From Pseudomonas chlororaphis (lineage in GTDB: Bacteria; Pseudomonadota; Gammaproteobacteria; Pseudomonadales; Pseudomonadaceae), in assembly GCF_001921865.1 (NCBI RefSeq), contig NZ_MSCT01000018.1:124001-188000 (forward strand): DNA of 64,000 bases, written 5' to 3'. The translations under genes were made by a program, and so were the position numbers. Positions within the stretch are counted from its first letter, which is position 1. Every line of letters begins with the position of its first letter. This document shows, in pieces, positions 33,757 to 41,776 of the stretch. The notes beneath the pieces were generated by a model. That model saw only the letters and a program-made list of their open reading frames with translations. It did not search any database and was not told where the DNA came from.

Positions 33757-34665
33757 ATGGTGGAAGATCTCAACACCCTCTATTACTTCACCCAGGTGGT
33801 CGAGCACCGCGGTTTCGCCGCCGCCGGGCGGGCCCTGGACATGCCCAAGTCCAAGCTCAGCCGGCGTATTGCCCAGCTCGAGGAACGCCTGGGCGTGCGC
33901 TTGATTCATCGCACCAGCCGCCATTGTTCGCTCACCGAAATCGGTCAGGAGTACTACCAGCGTTGCCTGGCCATGCGCGTGGAAGCGGAAAGCGCTGCGG
34001 AAGTCATCGAACGCAACCGCTCCGAGCCCCAAGGTTTGGTGCGCCTCAGTTGCCCGACCGCGCTGCTCAACTCCTGGGTCGGGCCGATGCTGACCCGTTA
34101 CATGCTCAAGTACCCGCTGGTGGAGCTGTTCATCGAAAGCACCAACCGCCGGGTCGACCTGATCCACGAAGGGTTCGACATCGCCCTGCGGGTGCGCTTC
34201 CCGCCGCTGGAAAGCAGCGACCTGGTGATGAAGGTGCTGGGCAACAGCACCCAGTGCCTGGTGGGCCATCCGGACTTTCTCGCGCGCCTGTCGAGCCCGG
34301 CCTCGCCCGCCGACCTCAGCGGCCTGCCGAGTCTGCACTGGGGCGCGGCGCAGCGCGAATACCAGTGGGAACTGTTCGGCCCGGACGAGGCCCTGGCGCA
34401 GATCCGCCACAAGCCGCGGATGGTCACCGACGACCTGATCGCCCTGCGCCATGCGGTGCTGGCGGGGATCGGCATCGCCCACCTGCCCAGCGTGGTGGTC
34501 CGCGAAGACATGGCCGCCGGACGCCTGGTGCAACTGGTGCCGGGCTGGACGCCCAAGTGCGGGATCGTGCATGCGATCTTCCCTTCGCGTCGCGGCCTGT
34601 TGCCGTCGGTGCGGACCCTGATCGACTTTCTCGGCGAGGAGTTCAGCCGCAGCGACATGACCTGA
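33757..34665 (+). CDS. LysR-family transcriptional regulator beside the pirin/YcaC cluster
   Basis: The product is 302 residues with GGAGAACG before the ATG. The helix-turn-helix reads FTQVVEHRGFAAAGRALDMP, then KSKLSRRIAQLEERLGVRLI. The effector domain (VRLSCPTALLNSWVGPML; GFDIALRVRFPPLESSDLVM) is of the AaeR/CrgA type. It is divergent from the pirin gene over 106 bp and by position is the likely regulator of pirin and the two YcaC-like hydrolases. The inducer is unknown. Confidence 0.92.
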   Translation: MVEDLNTLYYFTQVVEHRGFAAAGRALDMPKSKLSRRIAQLEERLGVRLIHRTSRHCSLTEIGQEYYQRCLAMRVEAESAAEVIERNRSEPQGLVRLSCPTALLNSWVGPMLTRYMLKYPLVELFIESTNRRVDLIHEGFDIALRVRFPPLESSDLVMKVLGNSTQCLVGHPDFLARLSSPASPADLSGLPSLHWGAAQREYQWELFGPDEALAQIRHKPRMVTDDLIALRHAVLAGIGIAHLPSVVVREDMAAGRLVQLVPGWTPKCGIVHAIFPSRRGLLPSVRTLIDFLGEEFSRSDMT

Positions 34666-34714
34666 CGGCGGCGCGCGAATACTCCGAGGTGTGGCGGTTT
34701 TGGCACTGGCCGAA

Positions 34715-34738
34715 AAAATATTTCGAGCATAATATTTT
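34715..34738. promoter_or_regulatory. AT-rich dyad upstream of the thioesterase gene
   Basis: AAAATATT (34715-34722) and AATATTTT (34731-34738) are perfect inverted arms separated by 8 bases, 33 bp before the thioesterase start. In this GC-rich genome such a dyad is conspicuous and may be an operator or part of the promoter. A similar AATATT-rich stretch precedes the EmrAB-like operon. Confidence 0.55.
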
Positions 34739-34771
34739 CACACCCTTCTCCCGCTCAACGAGGAAACGCCC

Positions 34772-35311
34772 ATGCAAAGCCCATCACGCGATGCCACCCT
34801 GGCCCAGTGGCTGGCCCAGGAACAGGCGATGCGCGCCCGCCTCGCCGGCCCCGGCAGCCTGTCCATGGCCGAAGTCAGCACCTTCTCGCCCGCCGAGTTC
34901 TTCGACGGCATCGGCAACGGCGACTTGCCCACGGCGCCCATCGGCACCCTGATGGATTTCATCCCCATCGAATGGTCCTCTGGGCTCTTCCTGTTCCAGG
35001 GCACCCCGGACGCCCGGCATTACAACCCGCTGGGCACGGTCCACGGCGGTTATGCCGCGACCCTGCTGGACTCGTGCATGGGCTGCGCGATCCATACCCA
35101 GCTGAAAAAAGGCCAGGGCTACACCACCCTGGACCTGCGCATCAGCTACGTGCGCGCCCTGACCGGCAGTACCGGGCCGGTTCGCGCCGAGGGCAAGATC
35201 GTTCACCTGGGCCGCTCCACCGCCCTGGCCGAAGGGCGGATCTACGACGTCGACGGCCGCCTGTATGCCACAGGTACTACCACCTGCATGATTCTCGAAC
35301 CCCGCGGCTGA
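34772..35311 (+). CDS. PaaI-like hotdog-fold thioesterase
   Basis: The product is 179 residues with GAGGAAA ribosome site. The hotdog core has YNPLGTVHGGYAATLLDSCM, where the HGG motif on the central helix positions the catalytic acid (Asp in LLDSC). The strands YTTLDLRISYVRALTG and VRAEGKIVHLGRSTALAEGR follow. These enzymes hydrolyse acyl-CoA or aromatic-CoA thioesters. The first 50 residues extend beyond the minimal hotdog. The gene appears to be single. Confidence 0.9.
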   Translation: MQSPSRDATLAQWLAQEQAMRARLAGPGSLSMAEVSTFSPAEFFDGIGNGDLPTAPIGTLMDFIPIEWSSGLFLFQGTPDARHYNPLGTVHGGYAATLLDSCMGCAIHTQLKKGQGYTTLDLRISYVRALTGSTGPVRAEGKIVHLGRSTALAEGRIYDVDGRLYATGTTTCMILEPRG

Positions 35312-35557
35312 AGCTGCTGCGTCCTGCCGGAGCAGCCGGTCGGCGCTCGATTGGCTTGCAAAGGGTTTTCCAGCCGCTGGCAAGCGCAAGCCGCCGTATT
35401 TTTCGCGAGCATGCTCGCTCCTGCAGGGACGGGGTGACCCGGGTCGGCGGGAATATTCGTGATTCGCGGTAAAGATTCCTTTGCCCCGCCGGCGGTTTTT
35501 CTGAGCGGTGCGGGCCGGGATACTCGTGGCCTTTCCCCTGCCACCAGGAGTTCCTTC
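35312..35557. other. Gap with single REP-like element
   Basis: No gene is seen between the thioesterase and dkgB. At about 35401-35430, TTTCGCGAGCATGCTCGCTCCTGCAG resembles one arm of the REP family found paired at 29.6 and 41.7 kb. The dkgB promoter should lie in the right half. Confidence 0.5.
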
Positions 35558-36361
35558 ATGTCTGTACCCGCTTTCGGCCTCGGCACGTTCCGCCTGCAAG
35601 GCCAGGTCGTCATCGATTCGGTCAGCACCGCGCTCGAACTGGGCTACCGGGCCATCGACACCGCCCAGATCTACGACAACGAGGCCGATGTCGGCCAGGC
35701 CATCGCCAACAGCGGCATCCCCCGCGACGAACTGTTCATCACCAGCAAGATCTGGGTCGCCAACTTCGCCCGGGACAAGTTGATCCCCAGCCTCAAGGAC
35801 AGCCTGCGCAAGCTGCGCACCGATTACCTGGACCTGACCCTGATCCACTGGCCGTCCCCGGAAAACCAGGTGCCGGTCGAGGAATTCATGGGCGCGCTGC
35901 TGGAGGCCAGGCAATTGGGGCTGACCCGGCAGATCGGCATTTCCAACTTCACCGTCGACCTGATGCGCCAAGCCATCGCCGCGGTCGGCGCCGGGCAGAT
36001 CGCCAGCAACCAGATCGAACTGCATCCGTATCTGCAGAACCGCAAGGTGGTGGAGTTTGCACGGAGCCAGGGGATTCACATCACGTCCTACATGACGCTG
36101 GCCTACGGCGAAGTGCTCGCGGACCCGGTCATCCAGCAGATCGCCGCGCAGCATCGGGCGACGCCGGCTCAGGTGACCCTGGCCTGGGCCATGCAATCGG
36201 GTTATGCAGTGATTCCCTCCTCGACCCGGCGCGCGAACCTGGAAAGCAACCTCAAGGCCTGTGCCCTGACCCTGACAGCGGCGGACATGCAGCGCATCGC
36301 CGGCCTGGAGCGCGGTTATCGCCTGACCAGCCCTGCCGGCATTGCGCCGGCGTGGGACTGA
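35558..36361 (+). CDS. dkgB: DkgB-like 2,5-diketo-D-gluconate / methylglyoxal reductase (aldo-keto reductase)
   Basis: The product is 267 residues from the ATG at 35558, with CCAGGAG upstream, the same length as E. coli DkgB as I recall it. It begins PAFGLGTFRLQGQVVIDS. The catalytic tetrad of aldo-keto reductases is visible: Asp and Tyr in YRAIDTAQIYDNEADVG, Lys in LFITSKIWV, and His in LTLIHWPSPENQ. NADPH binding is served by VIPSSTRRANLESNLKA. It reduces 2,5-diketogluconate, methylglyoxal or other aldehydes in the cytoplasm. It is convergent with the receiver-like gene to its right, ending 4 bp before that gene's stop. Confidence 0.93.
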   Translation: MSVPAFGLGTFRLQGQVVIDSVSTALELGYRAIDTAQIYDNEADVGQAIANSGIPRDELFITSKIWVANFARDKLIPSLKDSLRKLRTDYLDLTLIHWPSPENQVPVEEFMGALLEARQLGLTRQIGISNFTVDLMRQAIAAVGAGQIASNQIELHPYLQNRKVVEFARSQGIHITSYMTLAYGEVLADPVIQQIAAQHRATPAQVTLAWAMQSGYAVIPSSTRRANLESNLKACALTLTAADMQRIAGLERGYRLTSPAGIAPAWD

Positions 36362-36365
36362 GGCC

Positions 36366-36845
36366 TCAGCGCAATACGGCGTTCAACAGCAGGCCGTCGG
36401 GGACGATCTGGCCCTCGTTGGAGCTGCTGAGCAGCCTGCCGGCCGCCGGGGCATTGCTCCGACGGTGGGTATCGACCGCCCGCATCAGACTGCTGAGGGT
36501 GTCGTAGTCCGGCAACGGCTGGCTGCTGAAGTACAGCTTGCGCTGGCGGCCCACTGGAATCGACGGCAGGCAGCGCGGCTCCACGCCATAGATCAGCCCA
36601 TGGCGGACCTGCGGGTTGTCCAGGCAGAAATCCAGCATGTCGAGTTGGGCCTGGCGCCCGAACGCGGCGTTGACGATCACCAGGTCCAGCGGCTCGCTGC
36701 CATATTCCACGACGCTCAACACCTCGACGAGCTGGTACATCGGCGCGATCCGGTAGTAACCCAGCTGATTCAACACCCGCTCGATCTTCATTCGATGAAA
36801 GTGCTGCTCATCGGCAATCAGGATTCGTAACGTTTTATTCAGCAT
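36366..36845 (-). CDS. Receiver-like (CheY-like) protein lacking the phospho-acceptor Asp
   Basis: The product is 159 residues. LRILIADEQHFHRMKIERVL is the first strand and helix of a receiver, with Asp12-Glu as the acidic pair. The strand that should end in the phospho-accepting Asp reads DLVIVNAAFGRQ, with Asn in its place. A conserved block FCLDNPQVRHGLIYG follows, shared with the next protein (37009-37413). A 30-residue tail extends beyond the domain. There is no output domain. It may act as a non-phosphorylated (pseudo-)receiver binding a kinase or other partner. No Shine-Dalgarno is obvious. Confidence 0.75.
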   Translation of the reverse strand: MLNKTLRILIADEQHFHRMKIERVLNQLGYYRIAPMYQLVEVLSVVEYGSEPLDLVIVNAAFGRQAQLDMLDFCLDNPQVRHGLIYGVEPRCLPSIPVGRQRKLYFSSQPLPDYDTLSSLMRAVDTHRRSNAPAAGRLLSSSNEGQIVPDGLLLNAVLR

Positions 36846-37008
36846 TTTTTTCGACCATGAAAAAATAAGTCAGGGGTGGCAGGCTCCAAGCCTATGGATG
36901 AAGGCTAGGACAGCGACCAGGGGTTTTCTTTAAGGTTTTTCTGAAACTACCGGGCCGCCAGTCGCCGCCACACGCTCGCCCGACGGGGCGTCAACGCAGG
37001 GCACGGCC

Positions 37009-37413
37009 CTAACCGCTGGGTTCCGGCGGGTCGATATGCGACATGAAGCGCTGGAGGCGCTGCGGCGTCGCCTTGCGCACCCAGAGCACCTGCTGCTGCG
37101 TCTCGATGCCCAGCAGCGCCGGCAACGCATGCTCGCAATGACCGCCGTAGATCATCGCGTGGCGAATCTGCGGGTTGTCCAGACAGAACACGCCGGCGTC
37201 CACCCCGGCCGCGAACGCCAGTTCGCCGCAGAGCAGCAACAGGTCGAAATTCTCGAAGGGTTCGCAGGAATAGTGAGTCAGGTTGACCAGCTCGCGAAAC
37301 GACGACACCGACGCAATGCGCACATACCCCAGGCTATTCAGCAATCGCTCGATACGATCGCACTGATCCGGCGACGCATCGGCGATCAGGATTCTCAGAT
37401 ACTTGTTGGGCAT
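37009..37413 (-). CDS. Second receiver-like protein without canonical phospho-acceptor
   Basis: The product is 134 residues from the ATG at 37413; an alternative ATG at 37428 adds five residues. YLRILIADASPDQCDRIERL gives the first strand, and only one acidic residue of the usual pair is kept. The phospho-acceptor strand reads FDLLLLCGELAFAAG, with Cys-Gly where Asp is expected. The block FCLDNPQIRHAMIYGGHCEH matches the neighbour downstream, so the two are tandem paralogues separated by 163 bp. There is no output domain. The role is unknown; partner binding without phosphorylation is the simplest idea. Confidence 0.7.
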   Translation of the reverse strand: MPNKYLRILIADASPDQCDRIERLLNSLGYVRIASVSSFRELVNLTHYSCEPFENFDLLLLCGELAFAAGVDAGVFCLDNPQIRHAMIYGGHCEHALPALLGIETQQQVLWVRKATPQRLQRFMSHIDPPEPSG

Positions 37414-37599
37414 GGGCACGACAGCCATCGGTGGACACCAGAAGCCCAACAGACTATCCGATGACCCTTGGCCCACTCTTTAGGATTATTCCCAAACCGA
37501 CAGTGCAAATAGGCAATTTTCTCTGGGAAAAACCTAATGCGGTCCTAAGCCGATTCTCAGAAAGACACCTCGCACATAGCGGCCAGGCCGGCGCGCGGA

Positions 37600-38316
37600 T
37601 CATTCGGTGGTGCTGGGGCTCCAGAACGCTTGCTCCACCAGCGCCGAGGCGGACAGGCGCACCACCAGGGCGTCGAGCTCGTCGCCGTCCACCGACGTGG
37701 TGGCCAGGGTGGCTTCGATTTCCACGTCGTCGTTGCCGAAGGCGTGGACGTCGATATCGCTGGCCGGGTAGTTGCAGCGCTCGAGCTCCGCTTCGAGCAG
37801 GGCGAACACGGCTTTCTGCTTCGAGCGATGGGCAATCACATAGACGATGTTCGTGACCTCGGCGGAGATCACGTCCAGCGGCTGGCGGTTGATGTTGTTG
37901 ACGATCGGCCGCAGCAGGGTATTGGCCGCCAGCACGAACAGCGTGCCGAGCAGGGCTTCGAGGATCAGGTCGGCGCCGGCGCAGGCGCCCACCGCCGCCG
38001 AGGCCCAGAGGGTGGCCGCGGTGTTCAGGCCGCGCACATTGCCCTCCTCGCGCATGATCACCCCGGCGCCGAGGAAACCGATGCCGGACACCACGTAGGC
38101 GACCACCCGCACCGCGCCTTCGGCGCCACCGAGGCGGTTGGCCATGTCGACGAAGATCGCCGCGCCCACCGCCACCAGCACGTTGGTGCGCAGGCCCGCG
38201 GTGCGTTGCCGGTACTGGCGCTCGAAGCCGATCAGGCCGCCGAGGATAAAGGCCGCGCTGAGGCTGACCAGGGTGTCCACCAGGGAGGTCAGGTTGATGT
38301 TGTCGAGTGCTTGCAT
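37600..38316 (-). CDS. mgtC: MgtC/SapB-family membrane protein
   Basis: The product is 238 residues from the ATG at 38316 with GAGGAA upstream. Four to five membrane segments (about 10-150) come first. The family signature is clear in AAFILGGLIGFERQYRQRTA, then GLRTNVLVAVGAAIFV and VVSGIGFLGAGVIMREEGNV, with the conserved N-terminal Glu-Arg. A soluble C-terminal ACT-like part (about 155-238) follows. MgtC supports growth in low magnesium and modulates the F-ATPase in Salmonella. Here it follows mgtA in the same direction, as in classical mgtA/mgtC regulons. Confidence 0.92.
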   Translation of the reverse strand: MQALDNINLTSLVDTLVSLSAAFILGGLIGFERQYRQRTAGLRTNVLVAVGAAIFVDMANRLGGAEGAVRVVAYVVSGIGFLGAGVIMREEGNVRGLNTAATLWASAAVGACAGADLILEALLGTLFVLAANTLLRPIVNNINRQPLDVISAEVTNIVYVIAHRSKQKAVFALLEAELERCNYPASDIDVHAFGNDDVEIEATLATTSVDGDELDALVVRLSASALVEQAFWSPSTTE

Positions 38317-38337
38317 GATGGGGAAGGTTCCTCTTGA

Positions 38338-38422
38338 AGGCAGCGGCAAGCTATTAGCGGCAAGCTACAAGCCGATCGCCTCAAACTCGCAGCTTGCGGC
38401 TCGCCGCTTGAAGCTTATAGCT
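38338..38422. repeat. Imperfect palindromic repeat between mgtA and mgtC
   Basis: GGCAGCGGCAAGCTATTAGC at the left and GCCGCTTGAAGCTTATAGCTGC at the right form an imperfect inverted repeat rich in AAGCT/AGCTT. It resembles another class of short Pseudomonas intergenic palindromes. It lies between the mgtA stop and mgtC start and might lower read-through or stabilise the upstream message. Confidence 0.5.
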
Positions 38423-38425
38423 GCT

Positions 38426-41191
38426 TTATTGCCATCCAAAGCGCCGGATATAGAAACCTTTCACCGCCTGGGTCAGCGCCATGTACGCCACGAGGATCGC
38501 CGGCAGGAACACGAAGTACAGCGACGGCAGCGCCTGCAGCTTGAAGTAGTGCGCCAGCGGGCCCATGGGCAGGAAGATGCCGATGGCCATGATCAGCCCG
38601 GTCATCACCAGCAGCGGCGTGGCCGCGCGGCTTTGCAGGAACGGGATCTTCGGCGTGCGGATCATGTGCACGATCAGGGTCTGGGTCAGCAGCCCGACCA
38701 CGAACCAGCCGGACTGGAACAGGGTCTGGTGGTCCGGGGTATTGGCGTCGAACACGTACCACATCAGGGCGAAGGTGCCGATGTCGAAGATCGAGCTGAT
38801 CGGCCCGAAGAACAGCATGAAGCGCCCCACGTCCCCCGGCTGCCAGCGCTGCGGCCGGGCCAGCATCTCATCGTCGACGTTGTCGAACGGGATGGCGATC
38901 TGGGAAATGTCGTACAGCAGGTTCTGCACCAGCAGGTGCATCGGCAGCATCGGCAGGAACGGAATGAAGGCGCTGGCCACCAGCACCGAGAACACATTGC
39001 CGAAGTTCGAGCTGGCGGTCATCTTGATGTACTTGAGCATGTTGGCGAAGGTCCGCCGTCCCTCCAGCACGCCCTCCTCGAGCACCATCAGGCTTTTTTC
39101 CAGGAGGATGATGTCCGCCGCTTCCTTGGCGATATCCACCGCACTGTCCACCGAGATGCCGATGTCCGCGGTGCGCAGGGCCGGGGCGTCGTTGATGCCG
39201 TCGCCCATGAACCCGACCACGTGGCCGTTGCCCTTGAGCAGGCGGACGATGCGTTCCTTGTGTGCGGGGGTGAGCCGGGCGAAGACGTTGGCGGTCTCCA
39301 CGGCCCGGGCCAGTTGCGTGTCGCTCATGCGCTCGATGTCGTTGCCCAGCAGCAGGCCCTGCTGTTCCAGGCCGACTTCGCGGCAGATCTTCGCGGTGAC
39401 CAGCTCGTTGTCGCCGGTCAGCACCTTCACCGCCACGCCATGGGCGGCCAGGGCCTGCAAGGCCGGCGCGGTGCTGTCCTTGGGTGGGTCGAGGAAGGCC
39501 ACGTAGCCGATCAGGGTCAGCTCCCGTTCGTCGGCCAGGCTGTAGCTGTCGCCGCCGCGCAGCATCGGCCGCGCGGCCACGGCCACCACCCGCAGGCCTT
39601 CGCCGTTGAACGCCGCGGTGACCTGGCGGATCCGCGCCAGCAGCTCGTCGCTCAGCGCCTCTTCGGCGTCGCCGTGGCGTACCCGGGTGCACACCGCCAG
39701 CACCTCTTCCACCGCGCCCTTGCAGATCAACAGGTGCGGGCGCTGTTTCTCGGCCACCACCACCGACATGCGCCGCCGGTTGAAGTCGAAAGGAATCTCG
39801 TCGACCTTCTGGAACGCGGTGCCGACCTTCAGTTCGCGGTGTACTTCGACGTGCTCCAGCACCGCCACGTCCAGCAGGTTCTTCAGGCCGGTCTGGTAGT
39901 AGCTGTTCAGGTAGGCCATTTCCAGCACGTCGTCGGACTCCTCCCCCCAGACATCCACATGCCGGGCGAGGAAGATCTTGTCCTGGGTCAGGGTGCCGGT
40001 CTTGTCGGTGCACAGGACGTCCATGGCGCCGAAGTTCTGGATCGCGTCCAGGCGCTTGACGATGACTTTCTTGCGCGACAGGAACACCGCGCCCTTGGCC
40101 AGGGTCGAGGTGACGATCATCGGCAGCATTTCCGGGGTCAGGCCCACGGCGATGGACAGCGCGAATAGCAGCGCCTCCATCCAGTCGCCCTTGGTGAAAC
40201 CGTTGATGAACAGCACCAGCGGCGCCATGACGAACATGAAGCGGATCAGCAGCCAGCTGACCTTGTTCACGCCGTTCTGGAACGAGGTCGGCGCGCGGTC
40301 GGTGGCCCCGACCCTCTGGGCCAGGGCGCCGAAATAGGTGGAGTTGCCGGTGGTCAGGACCAGCGCGGTGGCCGCGCCGGAGACCACGTTGGTGCCCATG
40401 AACAGGATGTTGTCCAGCTCCAGCGGATTGAGGGTGTCGGCGTCCTGCTGGCGCGGGAATTTTTCCACCGGCATCGATTCGCCGGTCATCGCCGCCTGGC
40501 TGACGAACAGGTCCTTGGCGCTGAGCACCCGGCAGTCGGCGGGGATCATGTCGCCGGCCGACAGCTGGATCAGGTCGCCCGGCACCAGTTGCCGGATCGG
40601 CAGCTCCAGGCGCTGCAAGCCCGGGCTCGCCACGGCCTCGCCCTGCAACCGGGCGAACACCGACGGCGCGCTGTCGGCGACGTCGCGCCGCAGCACGGTG
40701 GCGGTGTTGCTGACCATCGCCTTGAGCGCGTCGGCGGCCTTGTTCGACTTGGCCTCCTGCCAGAAGCGCAGCAGGGTCGAGAGCACCACCATGGACAGGA
40801 TCACCGTGGCCGCCTTCAGGTCTTCGGTCAGCCAGGAGATCAGCGCCAGCAGGCTGAGCAGCAAATTGAAGGGGTTCTTGTAGCAATGCCACAGGTGCGT
40901 CCACCACGGCAGCGGCTGTTCGTGCTCGACTTCGTTGAGGCCGTGCCGCTCGCGCAGGGCCTGGGCCTCGGCGTCGCTCAGGCCGTCGGTGTGGCTGCCA
41001 AGGCCTTCGAGCAGGCCGGCGGCGTCGCTGTTGGCCGCCGCCACCAGGGTGTGCGCCAGGCTGGGCGGCACGTCGCGGCTGACGCTGGCGTCGCTGAAGC
41101 TTTCCAGCAGGGCCAGGCGGCGAAAGTGCCGGGCGAAGTGCCGGGTCCGCAGGAAGCCGGCAAAAAACTCTTTGAGCAGGGTGAGGTTCAT
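38426..41191 (-). CDS. mgtA: MgtA, magnesium-translocating P-type ATPase
   Basis: The product is 921 residues. The cation-ATPase N-terminal region (SDAEAQALRERHGLNEVEHE) is followed by the actuator motif AMTGESMPVEK. The phosphorylation motif is DVLCTDKTGTLTQDKIFL, with the acyl-phosphate Asp. The hinge is GFMGDGINDAPALRTADIGI. Ten membrane segments are expected, and the C-terminal set is visible. It pumps Mg2+ into the cell at low external magnesium. A long leader lies upstream and mgtC downstream, consistent with control by Mg2+ at both transcription and leader level in related bacteria. Confidence 0.94.
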   Translation of the reverse strand: MNLTLLKEFFAGFLRTRHFARHFRRLALLESFSDASVSRDVPPSLAHTLVAAANSDAAGLLEGLGSHTDGLSDAEAQALRERHGLNEVEHEQPLPWWTHLWHCYKNPFNLLLSLLALISWLTEDLKAATVILSMVVLSTLLRFWQEAKSNKAADALKAMVSNTATVLRRDVADSAPSVFARLQGEAVASPGLQRLELPIRQLVPGDLIQLSAGDMIPADCRVLSAKDLFVSQAAMTGESMPVEKFPRQQDADTLNPLELDNILFMGTNVVSGAATALVLTTGNSTYFGALAQRVGATDRAPTSFQNGVNKVSWLLIRFMFVMAPLVLFINGFTKGDWMEALLFALSIAVGLTPEMLPMIVTSTLAKGAVFLSRKKVIVKRLDAIQNFGAMDVLCTDKTGTLTQDKIFLARHVDVWGEESDDVLEMAYLNSYYQTGLKNLLDVAVLEHVEVHRELKVGTAFQKVDEIPFDFNRRRMSVVVAEKQRPHLLICKGAVEEVLAVCTRVRHGDAEEALSDELLARIRQVTAAFNGEGLRVVAVAARPMLRGGDSYSLADERELTLIGYVAFLDPPKDSTAPALQALAAHGVAVKVLTGDNELVTAKICREVGLEQQGLLLGNDIERMSDTQLARAVETANVFARLTPAHKERIVRLLKGNGHVVGFMGDGINDAPALRTADIGISVDSAVDIAKEAADIILLEKSLMVLEEGVLEGRRTFANMLKYIKMTASSNFGNVFSVLVASAFIPFLPMLPMHLLVQNLLYDISQIAIPFDNVDDEMLARPQRWQPGDVGRFMLFFGPISSIFDIGTFALMWYVFDANTPDHQTLFQSGWFVVGLLTQTLIVHMIRTPKIPFLQSRAATPLLVMTGLIMAIGIFLPMGPLAHYFKLQALPSLYFVFLPAILVAYMALTQAVKGFYIRRFGWQ

Positions 41192-41560
41192 CGATATCCC
41201 CTAACGGTCGGCGCCGCAAGACTCGCAATCGGCCCTGGTCCGTCGGCCGCGCAGGCGCGGCCGTAGCGTGGCGACGCGGCACGAAGCCAGGCATCACCCG
41301 CTGTTGCAGTGTCGATGAGAGGGACATCGGGAACGGGCCGTGAAGGCCGCGGTCGGGAAGCCGCCGCTCGCTGTCGAGGCGAGACAACGGCACAAGAAGC
41401 GGGCGCGTTATCTGGCCGGGAAGGCGCCGGTCATCGCAACCGGCCGACTACTGTCACTCGAACAAGTACCCACTGAGGGTCTCCATGTGATGGAAAACGC
41501 GCGCAGCTTACGCCGCGGTTTTTGCAGAGTAAATCGGCGGCAAAGCGCCGGCGGGGGAAT
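41192..41560 (-). promoter_or_regulatory. Long 5' region of mgtA with hairpin and mini-frame
   Basis: No conventional gene fits the 370 bases upstream of mgtA. On the mgtA strand there is a perfect 8-bp hairpin (41245-41252 with 41255-41262). A ten-codon frame (41486-41454, ending at a TGA) encodes METLSGYLFE and could be a leader peptide. It has no good ribosome site. A Mg2+-sensing leader is known for mgtA in enteric bacteria; its presence here is a suggestion only. Confidence 0.35.
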
Positions 41561-41776
41561 CGAAACCTTCTTCAGCGAAGGTTCAGGAAGGGGCCTGCGG
41601 ACGAGGCCAAAAGGTAGGAAATACGGGGGTTGGCCTGCCCGTTTTTTCTGTAGGAGCGAGCTTGCTCGCGAGGCGTCCGATCAGCCGACAACGAATGCCA
41701 GCCCTGCCATTTTTTCGCGAGCAAGCTCGCTCCTACAGGATTACACGGACCCACCGACGCAGGGTGGGTCGCTCGA
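41561..41776. other. Intergenic stretch between mgtA leader and pvdA
   Basis: This stretch contains a short hairpin of GAAACCTTC/GAAGGTTC (about 41561-41585) and the REPIN-like pair listed separately. No gene is seen. Confidence 0.5.
41648..41738. repeat. REPIN-like inverted pair downstream of pvdA
   Basis: CTGTAGGAGCGAGCTTGCTC and TCGCGAGCAAGCTCGCTCCT followed by ACAG form long inverted arms around about 40 bp. They match the arms at 29633-29729. It lies between the pvdA stop and the mgtA leader. Confidence 0.88.
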
